Origin: Bathymodiolus brooksi
Taxonomy: Eukaryota > Mollusca > Bivalvia > Mytilida > Modiolidae
Length of the DNA: 64,000 bases
NCBI GenBank assembly: GCA_963680875.1
Contig: OY804578.1
Location: 25,201,101-25,265,100 of the forward strand
Reading direction: 5' to 3'
The translations under genes and the position numbers were made by a program. Shown one piece after another: positions 12,655-25,704 of the stretch; within the stretch, counting starts at the first letter, position 1, and each line of letters begins with the position of its first letter. The notes beneath the pieces were generated by a model. That model saw only the letters and a program-made list of their open reading frames with translations, made no database searches and was not told the origin of the DNA.

Positions 12655-12821
12655 AAGTCCGGGGCACATGATTTAACCTCGGGTTTTTGTGGTGTTCGTG
12701 TTGCTCAATCTTGAGGTTTCTGTGTGGTGTTTTGTAGATTATTGTTTGTTCTTTTAGTCATTGTATTGTCTGTCCTTCTTCAACACACGGCTTCTGACTA
12801 CCCATTTGGCATCCTCAAACT
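12655..12821 (+). mobile_element. Penelope-like element 3' tail
   Basis: It shows the shared tail blocks in order: ggtgttcgtgttgctcaatc, gttttgtagat, cattgtattgtctgtccttc, cttctgactaccc, then atcctcaaact. These blocks recur at 16457, 18920, 48365 and 63835 on the plus strand, and on the minus strand at 20829 and 24969. There is no coding sequence, so this is a strongly 5'-truncated copy. Confidence 0.75.
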
Positions 12822-13965
12822 GTTTTAATACAGCAATATATAACATGTAATATTATACAATAATTTTGAAAATTGCAAAAACCTGTAAAATTCAAGAAAG
12901 TCTTAACATATGTTGTCTTTATGCATATATCATGTAGGAGTTCCAGTATTGTTTGGGACATAAGCTATATACGATGACATGATAGAATGCATCAGAAGTG
13001 TTTGTTGGAAGACAACGAAGCGATCTACAACATGAACTATATTCCGAGTCTGTGGTTGTAGATTAAAGTATATTGCCTGTTATTGTGTTATTTTAGTTTT
13101 GGTTTCTGTTAAGTATGACACTGTTGATGTGTTGAATTGTTTGGTAATATTCTATGAGTGTTTGTAAATGTTCGTACAATTATTGAGACTTGATAAGTCG
13201 ACATCTATTGTGTTTATGTAAACAATGATAATGGTATTGACATCAGCCACGTAAGACTACATCTCTACAGATAAAAAACGTGATATGTAAATTACAAACG
13301 GCAATGAGTTCTTTATGTAGATGATTTTAATGCCAAACGAAAGTACAATAGATTACTTTTATTTATTGAATATATGGATCATTACACCCTATAGTTGAAT
13401 GTCTGCAGAATTGAATAAGTAAATTATACAACTTGAACTTCGATGTCAATTACAGTTCTCCAAAGAAGGGAGTCAGTAACTGAAGAACGCTCTAATATAA
13501 TTTTTAAAATATATATAACAATCGTATATATATATAGCATCCCCCAGGCAGACTTAGAAGTATCAAGATAATGAGACAGACACGACTTAGATGTTATAGT
13601 TTCCATTAAAATAATGATGGTGGCACATTGAAAGGTTTTCCCTTTCGGCTTTAAATGATTCAGAATTTCTACCAATGTGTAAAGAAAAAAGACCAGACGG
13701 TCTTGTCGATTTTAACATGGCAATGTCGAACACGAATGGCTTCATATATTGTGACAGAATACGGATCAATGTAAAAATATATTTATTTACGAAATCGACA
13801 CATCGTTCAAAATTTACTGAATAATTATTTGATTAAAATAAGAGAGAAAACAAGTTTTATAAATATATTAGACGGTATCGGGTGTTAACGATTTAGAAAC
13901 AAAAGTTGTGACTACTTGCTGGATTTCATAATTGTATATCTGAAAACTAAGGACATTTAATAAGA
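12822..13965. other. AT-rich non-coding stretch
   Basis: No feature can be defended. Two overlapping minus-strand frames (13424-13769) have a reasonable amino-acid mix around FVFDIAMLKSTRPSG, but there is no acceptor upstream and no domain. Confidence 0.5.
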
Positions 13966-14034
13966 TAGAAACCGCCACGATATGGCTGAAATATTGCTAA
14001 AAGTGGCGTTAAATACCATGCTTTAACATCCCTC
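13966..14034 (+). repeat. SINE tail fragment
   Basis: The phrase gccacgatatggctgaaata, followed by ttgctaaaagtggcgttaaa, is the 3' end found in the complete SINE at 38608-38870 and again at about 15300. The tRNA-like head is missing. Confidence 0.7.
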
Positions 14035-15222
14035 TATATCATAGAATAGTCCATACTTATTAAAGTTGTATCTATGTTATGTCACAAGGGGGCCCATATG
14101 ATCATCTTCAGATTGTGTAAACAATTCAAAGACCTTCCTGTGATAATCATATGAGGCTGGTGCATTATAAAAAAAATGATGTCGCATTAGTATTTAAAAA
14201 GAAAAGAAAAAAGCTAAAAATCTTTTTGACAAAATTGTAGATATCTAGTGCGCATGACGTTTTGTCTGTATTAACCTTCATCAAATACGCTCTATGTCAA
14301 AAGAGTATTTAAGCGTGTTTTAGAGGAAGGGACGCCACAGGAAACTCAGCCAAGGTCCCCTTGCTCTAGAGTGGAGAAGTATTGTAGAAATTATTACATT
14401 ATTTGGGAACTGTAAATTTTAATTTTTCCCTCAGTTACTCGAGCAATGTTGGTGCGATCATAATACAAAAATGCGTGTTTTTAGAAAGGTCTCTATTTTA
14501 TTCTGTATTTACAGTAAGATTATTATGCCATGAAGTCTTAATACGTGCCGTCGGCGGTATATTATATTTCCTATTTCAATAATTGGATACAAATGAAAAT
14601 TTCAATTTCTTGACATCCGGTAATAAAAGATTCACATAATTTCTCCTGTACATTATACTAACGTAATTAAAGATATCGAATTCTGGAGAAAAAAGAAAGA
14701 GTCATGTTAATGTAAATAATTCACGAGTGGAACAAATGTAATTTAAATTATATTTTTGTGACTCTTTTCTTGTCAGCCATAATGATTTGTAATTGTGTTT
14801 GATCTTCGAGAACTGCTTGTGCAATTTTGTGGTTTAAATATTAGATAATAAGAGAAACACATCAAATGCGAGGCTCAAATAATAAAATTACAATTACTGA
14901 ATTTAACAGTTTCAAAGACATTGTCAACTTAGCTGAATAACTTGGCTAAATAATAGTTTATAAGGAATGATTTTTATGTGCATAACGGCAGCGGCAAATA
15001 TCATCGAACACACATATACAAATATTAAATAACTGAACACATGTGGATTTCCAAAAACGTTCAATAGCTGAACACACACATACACAAATAGCTATTTGCA
15101 ATGGTGCTCTTCAATTAATAAGCGTACCTGCTGGTAAACATTAGTTTTGATGGATAGCTATGGTGATTTATGCTTAATACATGTAGATCATCTATGAAGG
15201 TCGCATTGTGATACTTGATAAA
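14035..15222. other. AT-rich non-coding stretch
   Basis: Nothing is recognised beyond a GC-richer island at 14310-14390 (aggaagggacgccacaggaa). This could be an exon or repeat remnant but has no open frame of useful length. Confidence 0.5.
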
Positions 15223-15350
15223 ACATTGTGTAACCAAGTTTGTCAGTGACTTTTGGCAGGTCGGTGGTTTTCTTTAGGTACTCCAGATTCCTCCGCTAAT
15301 ATAACTGAAATATTGTTAAAAGTTGAATTAAGCACCATAACCCTAACCCG
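15223..15350 (+). repeat. SINE tail fragment
   Basis: It contains agtttgtcagtgacttttgg, gtcggtggttttc, gtactccag and a degraded taactgaaatattgttaaaag. These are in the same order as in the SINE at 38608-38870. The head with the B box is absent. A 102-codon minus frame at 15243-15551 runs through it and is judged spurious. Confidence 0.7.
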
Positions 15351-16456
15351 TATTATTGTAGTACTCCAGTAGATTCCATCATAAATCACACAACAATTCC
15401 ACTTCTTTAATATATAACTAGACAATATGTTATTGCTATAGATAACTTCTGTTATCTCTAATCGGTGTTTGTCCCACTCAGAATTTATACCAGTATATAC
15501 CATTACGGGTAAATCAAGGATGACAGACCGCCATTTTTCATTTAAAATCACTAGAAATTTATGTTTCGGTCATAGACTCCCAACCAAAATATAGGCTATA
15601 TTAATTATTATAGTTTTAAAACCAGACACGTATATAACCCATGATTTAATACTGAAATAATTATTAGTTAATGTTACTTAACCTATAAAATATGGCCAAG
15701 AAGTTAACCAAGTAAAAATCTTAAAATAAAACTACATTTTAATGCTTGGTAGAAACTGTATTATAGAAAGAAAGTTTAAACAGTACTGCCTTGTTCTGAG
15801 CCGGCAAATACAATTTTGGCATTCAATAGCGTTCAATAAAGAACATGGAATCTAGTTAAGACATAGAAATCACGTAAAATTGAACTAATTCCTAATGACC
15901 ACCACAGATGTTTTAGATGAATTCAGTACTGGTAATTACCATTTATTGGTATCTTAGTAAGATGTTGTATATATCTAGGTATATGTATATATAGACATCA
16001 CTTCAAACGTTGTGTTACTTTGAAGTTACCTATTGATCATAATCTGTTGTCCCTATCTAGAAATATCATGAACATACAAATCTACAATAGTGTCAAGTTT
16101 TGGGTGGTCTTCTACCGTGCGTCATCATCTGTAAGATCCATTATGTCGGCCATATTTCAGCAGATAAATCTGTTTCTTTCTTTTCTTTACGTCTATTTTA
16201 ATACTGAGACGGCATCGGTACACGGGTAATTAATAATAAAGTATGAGCTCACTACATAAGCTGGTACCTTTGTTGCTCGAACAAAGCTTATATATGTTGA
16301 GTTCACCGTGTCCACTAAGTAGTAGAAAAATCATCATATGTGTTGCATTATATTGCGAGATTCTTGCTTTTCATGTAGAGAGATACACTTTCCGGTCCTT
16401 TCCTTACGCATGATTAATAACTTGCTTTGTAACAAGGTTAACACTAGTGGATAATG
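15351..16456. other. AT-rich non-coding stretch
   Basis: I see no gene, RNA or repeat that can be supported here. Confidence 0.5.
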
Positions 16457-16632
16457 AACTGGTTACCCTTCCGGAGCACATGAGTTCTCCCCGGGGTTTG
16501 TGTTACTCGATCTTTACTTTTATGTGTAATGTTTTGGTGATCGTTGTTTGTTCTTTTTATTTTGACCATTGTATTGTCTGTCCTTCTTTGATTAACGGAT
16601 TCTGATTACCCCTTTAGTATCTTCAAACTCTT
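16457..16632 (+). mobile_element. Penelope-like element 3' tail
   Basis: It opens with ggttacccttccggagcaca, continues tgtgttactcgatcttt, then cattgtattgtctgtccttc, and closes with acccctttagtatcttcaaac. This is the full tail consensus of the window. No reverse-transcriptase residues remain upstream. Confidence 0.8.
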
Positions 16633-18247
16633 CTTGTCTGAATCAAAGATTCAAACGTGGCAGTTATATTCCATAGTATTTAAAATCTGGAATCGAAATC
16701 CATTACGACTGTCACTTACCGTCCATACTACCTAAGGTTCGAATTAAAACCCATTATAAGTACAAGTCTCAATCCACACTACGTAATGTTCGAATCGAAA
16801 TCCCAGCACGTTTTCAAGTTCCGTACTTCACTAAAAATTTCCACGCACACATTAATGTCATATGAAGAAGAGAATAAAATAATGATTAGTGATAGGTTTA
16901 TTATCGATGTAAACCAGTAAAACTGGTATCAAAAAGGGTTTACTTCTTTAATTTTCAAATTAAGCAATATGTTGACACTGTTGAGATCATGAAAAAGATT
17001 ATTCAAGATAAAGCAGAATATTTCCCCGATAAAATCTTACAACACAGGATATCATGTATTATAATGTTATAAAATTACCATTTTGTAATACTCATATGTA
17101 AAAATACTGAAGTGAACAGTTTTATTGTTTTGAATGCATCCTGATCGGATTTTGCTGGTTAAAATGCAAATATAAATGTCTAAATTGCAACACACATGAC
17201 TTGTAAACTTAAACATGACTATAATAGAACATAAGTATTTCTAAGTTACAACTGAAATAGGCATAAAAATAAACACACAACAAAGAAATATACCACAATG
17301 TCGGAACAGTACCAAAATCCACTAGACAAATCGTTGAAAGAAGCAAAATCGATATCCTAAGCACAAATACATCATCACTCACTTTCCTTCCCGTCCTGGT
17401 ATAGTCATTTCAACAACAGGTGGGGTTGTTAAGCTAGTTATTGGGGCTCAAGCACCCCCTCTTAATTAAACGATGCGGTAATGAATCGTATGTTAACACC
17501 TTGCATTGTTTCTAATGATATTTGATTTAATGTTCAATATAATATATAATTTTATACTAATGACCCACCTCATGATTACCTAATATGTTTACCCTTCTAA
17601 CTAGTGCATTATTTGCTGTGTATGTTTCAATTGTTCCAATATTATAGATTTAATTCAAGAGCAACAGAGTGTCAGATAAGATTGACGAGCAAGTTTATAT
17701 ACGATCACAAAAACTAGCAAACACAGAACAAAAAGGCATGAATAAAGTACATGAACATACTTTGTTTGTAAAGGAAACAAAAGTTACCATGCACAATATA
17801 CCTATATAAGTGAATAGAATTGTACGACAAGTCATCTACCTTTTTCATTATCTGTTAAAAGCTAATGGGAGAAATATACAATTCGGTCTATCAAATGGCA
17901 TTCACACATCCTTGTAGGTCATCCATCATGTAATTTTGTTAATCTACCGTGTTAATATTTTCATTAAGAAGACATATATATTGATCAATTTATTTTATTT
18001 AATACACCTACTCGATGGTAATACAAAACAAACCTATGTAAGAAGATATTTAAAACCAAAATGTCCTATCTGTATATAAAAACACCAACACTATATACAC
18101 GGAAGCAAACATAAAAGCAAAATGATATTAGGTTGAATAACATGAAATCTAAAAAAAAAATCGAAGCCATGCATGTAATCTGAAGAGAGAAAGATTCGAT
18201 GAAAAGGACAATTCTTATTTTGTAATGTTTAATGAATGTGCTGATCA
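16633..18247. other. AT-rich stretch with an old repeat remnant
   Basis: 16640-16810 has loosely repeated phrases around gttcgaatcgaaatccca. 17365-17475 resembles the dispersed block at 42500-42620 (shared tttcct, gggg(t)tt, ctcttaattaaa-gatg-gg-taat). No genes were recognised. Confidence 0.45.
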
Positions 18248-19125
18248 ACAGACACTCGTCATACCTAATGGTACAAACTGTGCCCTCTTCTCATCGATTT
18301 GTTCCGTTATTTGTATGAGACAGCCATCATAGATGGGGCTTCGCAAGAACAACGAAAAGAAGCTAGCTTGATGCTTTAATTTCATGTTCCGCTATATAGA
18401 TGATGTCCTTTCACTGAATAATTCTAAAATTGGTTATTTTGTTGATCGTATCTATCCTATTGAGCTTGAAATAAAGGACACCATAGATACAGACAGGCCT
18501 GCTTCACATCACCTCTATATCGACATTGACTGAGAACCGGCTAAGAATGAAATTTACTAACGAAAATGATTTGAATTTTCCAATTGCGAACTTTCCATTT
18601 ATATGTAGCAACATTCTAGCAGCACCTACATATGGAGTATATATCTCTTAGTTGATCCGATATTCCAGAGCATGTGGTTCCTATCAGGATTTCTTTGATA
18701 AAGGGTTGCTGCTAACAAGGAAGCTACTGAACCAATGGTTCCTATTGGATAAGTTGAAGTCATCATTTCGAAAGTTTTATGACCTGGTTAGCCGTTACGG
18801 AATATACATGTCACAAAAGACCACGAATATTTTCAACTTGTCATAGGCACTTCTCGCGCCTTCTGCTCATTGGTGACTTGTCGCCTAGTTTGAAGCCAGA
18901 GTAATACAACGTGTGCCACACGTGGGGCAGGGACTGCTTACCCTTCCAGAGCACCTGAGTTCGTTCGATTTTTTGTGGGGTTCGTGTCGCTCGATCTTTA
19001 GTTTTCTGTGTAGTGTTTTTTAGATCTTTGTTTGTCCAATTGTTCTATTTCGTTTGGCCATTGTGTTGTTTGTCCTTCTTCGATTTACAGATTTTGATTA
19101 GCCCTTTGGTATCTTGAAATTCTTC
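18248..19125 (+). pseudogene. Penelope-like reverse transcriptase, C-terminal fragment plus 3' tail
   Basis: Read across several frames, this encodes the second half of a reverse transcriptase: NGTNCA (18268), then YIDDVLSLNNS with the catalytic YxDD motif (about 18395-18425), a block like IELEIKDTIDTD, then NFPFICSNILAAPTYGVYIS and the thumb-like IRYSRACGSYQDFFDKGLLLTRKLLNQ. The last part is open at 18652-18846 and ends IFNLS-stop. Frameshifts and stops (for example TAG at 18650) kill it. The tail (cttacccttccagagcacct onward, to 19125) follows directly, which ties the dispersed tail repeats to this retroelement family. The 5' half is missing. No GIY-YIG endonuclease lies between the reverse transcriptase end and the tail. 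Confidence 0.8.
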
Positions 19126-20828
19126 TTCAATCACCCATCGAACCCATTGTGTACAAAAGATACGAACACCCTTTTATGCTGAAATGCTCGGGTAGCAAAG
19201 AGTGAATTTGTTTCTAAACGTTATCATCAGCGATTAATGTCGCAATAAAACAAATGTCGTATTCAAATGAGACATACAGGTAAAACGAATGACCAAAATG
19301 CCATATTAATTCATTATTTGATACAAAATGTGAAAGGTGAGATACAAAAGCGCATTAATCATATATAGGACAAGATGAACACCACATGTGATTCAACATG
19401 TGAAGCTAACGATGTTTCTTACATACTACTACTCCATATATATGTATTTGCACGTATTATTTATGTCGCCTCTTGAATTTCATTAAAACCAACGGTGCAG
19501 TGAATACATAACAATGTTGTTAATTGTTGTTGGCTGGAAATTATGAAGAGGTAAACAAATAAATCCTTTGACACTACTTTCGTTTTCGTACAAATGTGTA
19601 TGTCTTATACTAATTTTAAAGGTAAACAATGTAAACAGACGATAATGCAATACAGTATAATCTGTTTTTTCTTTTAACAGAACATACAAAATATAATTCA
19701 CTTGATGGAATGTGATGTTTTCTGGCTCGTTGGCTGAAGCCGACTTGCTCATCAAAGTTTTATATTCCGTCTCACGGCTGACATGTTACGATACATATAT
19801 ACGCAGACAGCCAGATAATATATACATAGGAAAGATGGAAGTCACTGTTTATATTACAAATTCAATCAGATACGTTTTATGTTAATTTTGTCCACTATAT
19901 GATACCGATTTAGGAACAGAGAAAGGAAATTAGCAAGTAGGGTATGCTAACATAAGTGACAAGTAATTATTAGACTGGCCATTGTTGACAAAAAATAGAA
20001 GAACATCTTAGAATATAGTCATCGTAATCAGTCTGGAGTACGTCGTATTGTGAATAACAACAATTTACCAAAAGTGCACTCAACCAAATGTAAGGAGATT
20101 TAAAACACAAGTCTCAAACGAATCAATTTGCCTTACATTTTTGAAGTCATCCATGTTGAATGGCTTTTTCATCAGAATTCTACATTCAATTCCTATTTAT
20201 TACAGGGAAATGTGAAAGCTATGTCGTAGTTATATATAGCCGTCCTGTCGTGTTGTTTTAATATGGATCGTGCTGTCTTCGTTACTAGGGTAACATCGTC
20301 GTCATTTTGTAGTTTCCTTCTTTACAGTTAGGTAAGCAACTGAATGATTTTCATCCACATGACTCCTGACTTCACAGCAATATCTGTAATTACAAATGAT
20401 CCCTTGCAACAATTGTTTACACTTAAAATGGCCTTCATTTCAAAGATAAAATATTAATAGAAATTAATTATAGAAGTATATGTTACCCATTGGTGCAAGT
20501 GTAAACCGGAGTAACTGGAAAATAAGTTGATAAAATCATGTTCGTAAACATTTTTTAAATCCCTAGCATACTTGAGTTAAATGTAAGAGAAATGTCGCCT
20601 CCTTCAATATTGAATAAGAGGAATCGAACTCACAGCGTGTACATACGATAGGCAGGTCGGAATGCGTAAGTGGATTGTGGATGCATAGCGTCATTTTCCA
20701 CAAAAGTGTTGGTGGATGGAACAGAAGAAGAAAAAGAAAACTATGAAACATCTCAGAATAGTGACAAACGTTTCCACGGATGGAAATGGAACTCATAACG
20801 TTTGTGGTGATATACACTGATTTCATAG
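19126..20828. other. AT-rich non-coding stretch
   Basis: No support for genes. The 90-codon minus frame at 19483-19755 has no domain or splice context. A 164-codon minus frame begins inside the retroelement tail at 20829-21012 and continues into this stretch; it is an artefact. Confidence 0.5.
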
Positions 20829-21012
20829 AAGAGTTTGAAGATTCCAAATGGGGAATCAAAATCCGTAAATAGAAGAAGAACAGACAACACAATGGCCAAA
20901 AGAAAAAGGACAAAAGGACAAACAACGATCTACAAAACATACACATAAAACTAAAAATAGAAAAACACGAACCGCACTGAAAACCGTGGGTGAACTCAGA
21001 TGCCGTAGTAGT
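20829..21012 (-). mobile_element. Penelope-like element 3' tail (minus)
   Basis: On the plus strand the reversed tail reads gaagagtttgaagattccaa, cagacaacacaatggccaaa, acaaacaacgatctacaaaa, aacacgaaccgcactgaaaa. It is the reverse complement of the tails at 16457 and 18920. No coding part is present. Confidence 0.8.
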
Positions 21013-23495
21013 TAATTCAGAGACTAGTTGTTTTTCTGTCAAATTGGTAAATGTCACAGGCTATCCAACTTTAAAACATGAGGTAACTCTTCGATTGCCA
21101 ATTACAGATATGTTAAGTAATATGCTGCGTTAGTCAGGTCTTAAGAGAAAATCGTCGTCTATGTGAATATATTTGACCATTTATATCAAACTCTGCTATT
21201 CTATAAATTTCAATTTGTGTTTTATCGGGGCACTCTTAAAAATCTCTACCATAGTGAATTATATTACAACTTTCTGCTGTTATTATATATTAGTTAATTG
21301 ACTTTTATAACCTTCAGATTTCGGATTAGTGATTAGATGTTCAAGCGAGAAATATGTGATATTAAATATAGTGTCTTGCTATGGCTAGACAATCCCTTAA
21401 AAACATAGAAGCCAGAGAGTATTATTGCTGCGCGATATATCTGAAGTGGTTATCTTACGTCATCGTGTCAGTTATAACCTCTTTGTTTTTAGTATATATC
21501 ATTGATATTACCGTTGAAATAATAGGCTTATGTAGATATTTGCAAACGACACATCGATATATTAATTTACTAATGACGGGCATACCCTTATCAATAAGAC
21601 AAATATAATATATCAAAGTGGTCAGAACAATGGCTTCTTAATTACAATGCGGGTAAAAGAGATACAAATGTATCCGGTATTAGAATACGCGATTTCATTT
21701 CGCGAGTTACTTTTAATAACATCGCAATTAGCCCAATTGCCCCACAGTTACACCTGAACTATTCATTGTATCCAAATATTAGAAAAAGTGTCTAAGGAAA
21801 CTTGCGTGCAAGCTTGACCAAATATAGAGATATTATATTTCTAGAATTAAATCTTCCTTATTATGGAAATTCTTCCGAGATATTGGTAGAACTGTAGTGA
21901 ACTGAATGCCGACCACTTAGATAAAATCAATCTGGAACCCGCTACACAAATTACAGGTCGGATTACACAAGCACAGAATCACTACATCGCAAAACATTTT
22001 GGAAAAAGTCGCAGTCAGATGAAAACAGCGAAAACACTATTTTGTGTCATTTCGAGAATATTCCAAAGGCTGATGCTCTGAATATAAGATTAACATGATG
22101 CCTCACCATGTATCAATTTGATCGTTGGCTGCTTAAGGTCAAATGGTGAGAAACATTATCAGCATACTGAGGACGGGAACAAGCTCAGAAATGCCTTAAA
22201 GCTAAACAGAAAAATGGAAGGATGGTACAACCGGGGCCACCAGTTTTGAATGCCATCAACTTATTTCTGAAACTACTAACCATTGCGAAGTGGTAACAAT
22301 TACACGATGCCCCAATCACGTCTTATTCTGTTTTAGTAATCATATTCCTGCCAACTCTCAAGCTTTCGAATAATAAAGATATATTTTCACGAACTTATCC
22401 ATCTGTACATATTTTTTTAAATACTTCCACTTTCCCAAAACATCAACATATTCCCTTACAGACAATAAATACCCGAATATACATAATATCAGATTACACC
22501 GAAAATGTAGTTCTTTAAGATATGATCTCTGAGATCAGAAAGCAATCCACTTTGTTCATAGATACTATAAGTAGTCTGTTGAACATTATCTTCTATATGT
22601 TTTTTATGTTATCCCAGAAATAAGTTGAACAATCATATGAAATAAACAAATAAACAGTTTGTATTCAATGTATTACATTATATCGATGCAGTCGAAATCA
22701 TGGAAATCTATTTATCAAAGCACACGGGCGCTTCATTGTCTAATTTTGAAATAAGAGTAATGGAACTGCAGGCATGGGTCTCTTTGTTGTCCTCATAGCT
22801 AGATATAGCGACAGCTAATATATGAAATTTCCCATTCACGCTTCGTTTTCCTTCTTCTACGTCTTGTCATGAAAAGGTGTACTCGATAAACACAATTTGC
22901 TTTGTACATGCTTGTTTGATCTCTTCCATCAATAGCTAGTATATTAAAAGTAGTTTATATCAGTGTATTTCGTTGTTTGCTTATCATGTAAATAACTAAG
23001 ACTGCAACATAAATTGTGTCATATGATTGCTTCGTATAAGACAAATAAATATCTCTAAATTAATTCAACTACCAAAAATGACTATCCAATCGTAAACAAG
23101 TTTTTTTTGTATGCAAAGCATGCTGTTCTTGCATAAATTTGATATGTTCATATTATTTTGTTTATGTTGGTATTATTCATCAGACGAACATCAGACGTGT
23201 GCCATCAAGTACAATGTAATTAATAGCTGTTAGTGTACATAATTGATGCGTTCATAAATAGTATTTACTTGAAAAAAGATCTATGTGACAGTGTAAACGT
23301 GGCTATGGCAAACAACAGCATAACACCATGATTTATAATGCATCACATTGTTCTGACTAAACAAAATGGTACAGTTTCATGGAAGAGTATTTAAGAATTA
23401 ATTGTAAGTTGTAACTCAATTGCAAGAGAACCTAAAATAAAACAAAATCAATTTCTACATACAAATCATTTCTTCGAAAACGTAAGTTAGCGTTA
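21013..23495. other. AT-rich stretch with one coding remnant
   Basis: 21380-21608 is a 75-codon open frame with a hydrophobic middle but no family. 21900-22300 is GC-richer and holds a decayed coding block around 22160-22260 that reads GREQAQKCLKAKQKNG. A related block, GQEQVQKCLK, occurs near 32320-32360, so it is probably a repeat-borne gene remnant. Nothing else is recognised. Confidence 0.4.
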
Positions 23496-23615
23496 TAGAA
23501 AACCGAAAGGGAAATCAAGAATGGAAAATCCAGAGAAATGGGAAACCTTGGACACAGACACAGAACGAAGACAAAAAAAAACAAACCAACAAAGTGAAAA
23601 GATTGAGCAACACGC
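23496..23615 (-). mobile_element. Penelope-like element tail, variant (minus)
   Basis: The reversed tail reads aaaaccgaaagggaaatcaag, then aatggaaaatccagagaaat, gacacagacacagaacgaag and agattgagcaacacg. The first part is the single-copy form of the 44-bp minisatellite unit at 4987-5816, which makes this copy the likely model for that array's origin. Confidence 0.7.
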
Positions 23616-24968
23616 GTAATCAGAAGCTTTGAAACGTAGAACAGGCAGTACAATGAACAAATATTATCATCCTTAATATAACATATTTCCATTAAGCAAT
23701 ATGGTGTAATACTTTGCTGTTAGCGCGTGTCACTCATTGCTTTCGTTGCAATCTGGTGTTCATTATGTCATAAGAAAATGTATCATTTCATAGATACTCC
23801 TTGCTGAATATTATGACATACCGGACTCCACTACATAACCGGAGTGGCACAACATTATTTTCTTGTCGTCTATGTTTGTTGACGTTAGATACGACCTTGT
23901 TACCAGCTCAGGTTATAGTTCATATCAAATTTCATTATTATAAGAATCTGATAACATGGTGCTAAAAATGGCACTGTTAGTTTCTAAAGCACACACAAAC
24001 CGGTAATCGCTATAGGAAATAGCGAAAAAAAAATGTGAAATCTTTTACCTGTGTTATATATAGACGGAACTGGATATACATTTGTCCATAATAGCTCTTT
24101 TTTCCTCATGCCCATATTTGCTTATTTCAGCAAGTTATGTCTTATAGGAAACTGAATATGCAGTAATTATTTTCATCATAACATTGATGATTCGTGCAAA
24201 TACAGCCTTTCTAGGGATGATATGAGAGACATCGAACATATAACAGGGCTAATACGAAAACAACATTTTATTATTTTTTAAAGAAAAAAAGGTAATCACT
24301 TACCAACTAGGGTGACATTAATTTACAATCATGTGAGTTTATTAATAACCAATTCATGGCATAATGGCACTGGAGAAGTAATCATGCAGTCTGTTATTTC
24401 TACCGACGGAAGCTGTCCTGAGGTTACCAAAGGAGAAATAACGAACACCCACTGTCTGTTCATCAATTAATTGGAATAAAAGATGGCGATAACTCTGTTA
24501 TAGTACTGCCATAAATGTTTAACAATAGCAGAACGCTATCTTTCATTTTACAAATTGTCTGGAGAATTTCCTATTGAAAACTTTTTAGAATAAAGTACCG
24601 CTGAGGTTTATGTTCAACAGTTGAACCTTCATCTATAATGAAATAAATCATAGACATCATTCTATCTCATAACTATAGCATACGTACATAATATGTTTGT
24701 CCACGGATAATGTTTTCATTCATTTCTGCAAACTATTGATATCCTACCGTCGATGTAAGACCATCCTGAGTTTGTCGAGTACTGAAAGGACGTCGAATTC
24801 TGGGAACAAACTTAAAACCACTGACGTCGGTTTTCAACCCCAATATACATTTCAAGTGTGTAAGTCTCCAGACACCTACACAAGGTCGGAGAGTTCACCG
24901 ATCAGTTCGTTATATATGTCCGCGTTTTTCCTCCAGTAAATAAAAATTGCAATGAAAACGTCATCTAA
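23616..24968. other. AT-rich non-coding stretch
   Basis: No gene is supported. The 80-codon plus frame at 24697-24939 has a tolerable amino-acid mix (FQPQYTFQVCKSPDTY) and a possible donor at the aag/gtcgga site near 24884, but no domain was recognised. Confidence 0.45.
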
Positions 24969-25470
24969 GAAGAGTTTGAAGATACCAAAGGGGTAATCAG
25001 AATCCGTATATCGAAGAAGGACAGACAACACAATGGCCAAAAGAAAAAGTACAAAGGACAAACAACGATCTACAAAACATACATATAAAACTAAAGATCG
25101 AGTAACACGAACCCCACTAAAATCCGGGGGTGAACTCGGGTGCTCCGGAAGGGTGAGCAGTTCCTGCTCCATTAGTGACACCTGTCGCTTTGATCTAGTT
25201 ACAAATCCGGTAGTAAGTCGTGAATGAGGAAAGGACCGGAAAGTGTTTCCGACAAGTGGAATATATCCGTGGTCATTTGTGACACAGATATTCCATAACG
25301 GTCAACCCAGTCATGGTGGGGACCGAAAATATTTCGAGGTGTTGACTTCAACTTTATCAAAAGAAACCCTTGGTTCAGTAGCTTCCTTGTTAGCAACAAC
25401 CCTCTATCAAGGAAATCCTGATAGGAACTTAATGCACACGACGTGTTTCTGGAATAACCTTCTTCAGGTA
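24969..25470 (-). pseudogene. Penelope-like reverse transcriptase C-terminus plus 3' tail (minus)
   Basis: The minus-strand frame 25199-25477 reads YQDFLDRGLLLTRKLLNQGF, then a short linker, RYGISVSQMTTDIFHLS. This is the C-terminal thumb-like region also seen at 18650-18846. Downstream on the minus strand (plus coordinates 24969-25165) lies the standard tail, including ggagcacccgagttcaccc read in reverse. The copy is 5'-truncated: the YxDD region is absent. A 22-bp minisatellite starts about 60 bp beyond its truncated end. Confidence 0.85.
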
Positions 25471-25528
25471 CGCTCAAGCCAAAAGATTAGAACGCCAAAT
25501 AACTTAGAAGTATTTGAAAGCAAGAAAA

Positions 25529-25704
25529 CCAAACGGCCTACACATGATATCCAAACGGCCTACACATGATATCCAAACGGCCTACACATGATATCCAAAC
25601 GGCCTACACATGATATACAAATGGCCTACACATGATATCCAAACGGCATACATATGATATCCAAACGGCATACATATGATATCCAAACGACCTACACATA
25701 ATAT
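25529..25704. repeat. Minisatellite: 22-bp unit, 8 copies
   Basis: The unit ccaaacggcctacacatgat plus at repeats at 25529, 25551, 25573, 25595, 25617, 25639, 25661 and 25683, always 22 bp apart. The later copies share cata for ccta and tatg for catg, so the right half has diverged together. Confidence 0.95.

Noticed and set aside
13424..13769. Overlapping minus frames with FVFDIAMLKSTRPSG
   Set aside because: Tolerable composition but no acceptor, no domain and two competing frames.
15243..15551. 102-codon minus frame
   Set aside because: Its C-terminal third is SINE sequence; no family for the rest.
20563..21057. 164-codon minus-strand frame, the second longest in the window
   Set aside because: Its first third reads the Penelope-like 3' tail (20829-21012) in a meaningless frame rich in Phe/Cys/Leu; no domain or splice context.
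24697..24939. 80-codon plus frame with a possible donor
   Set aside because: No acceptor and no recognised domain; kept only as a note in the stretch description.
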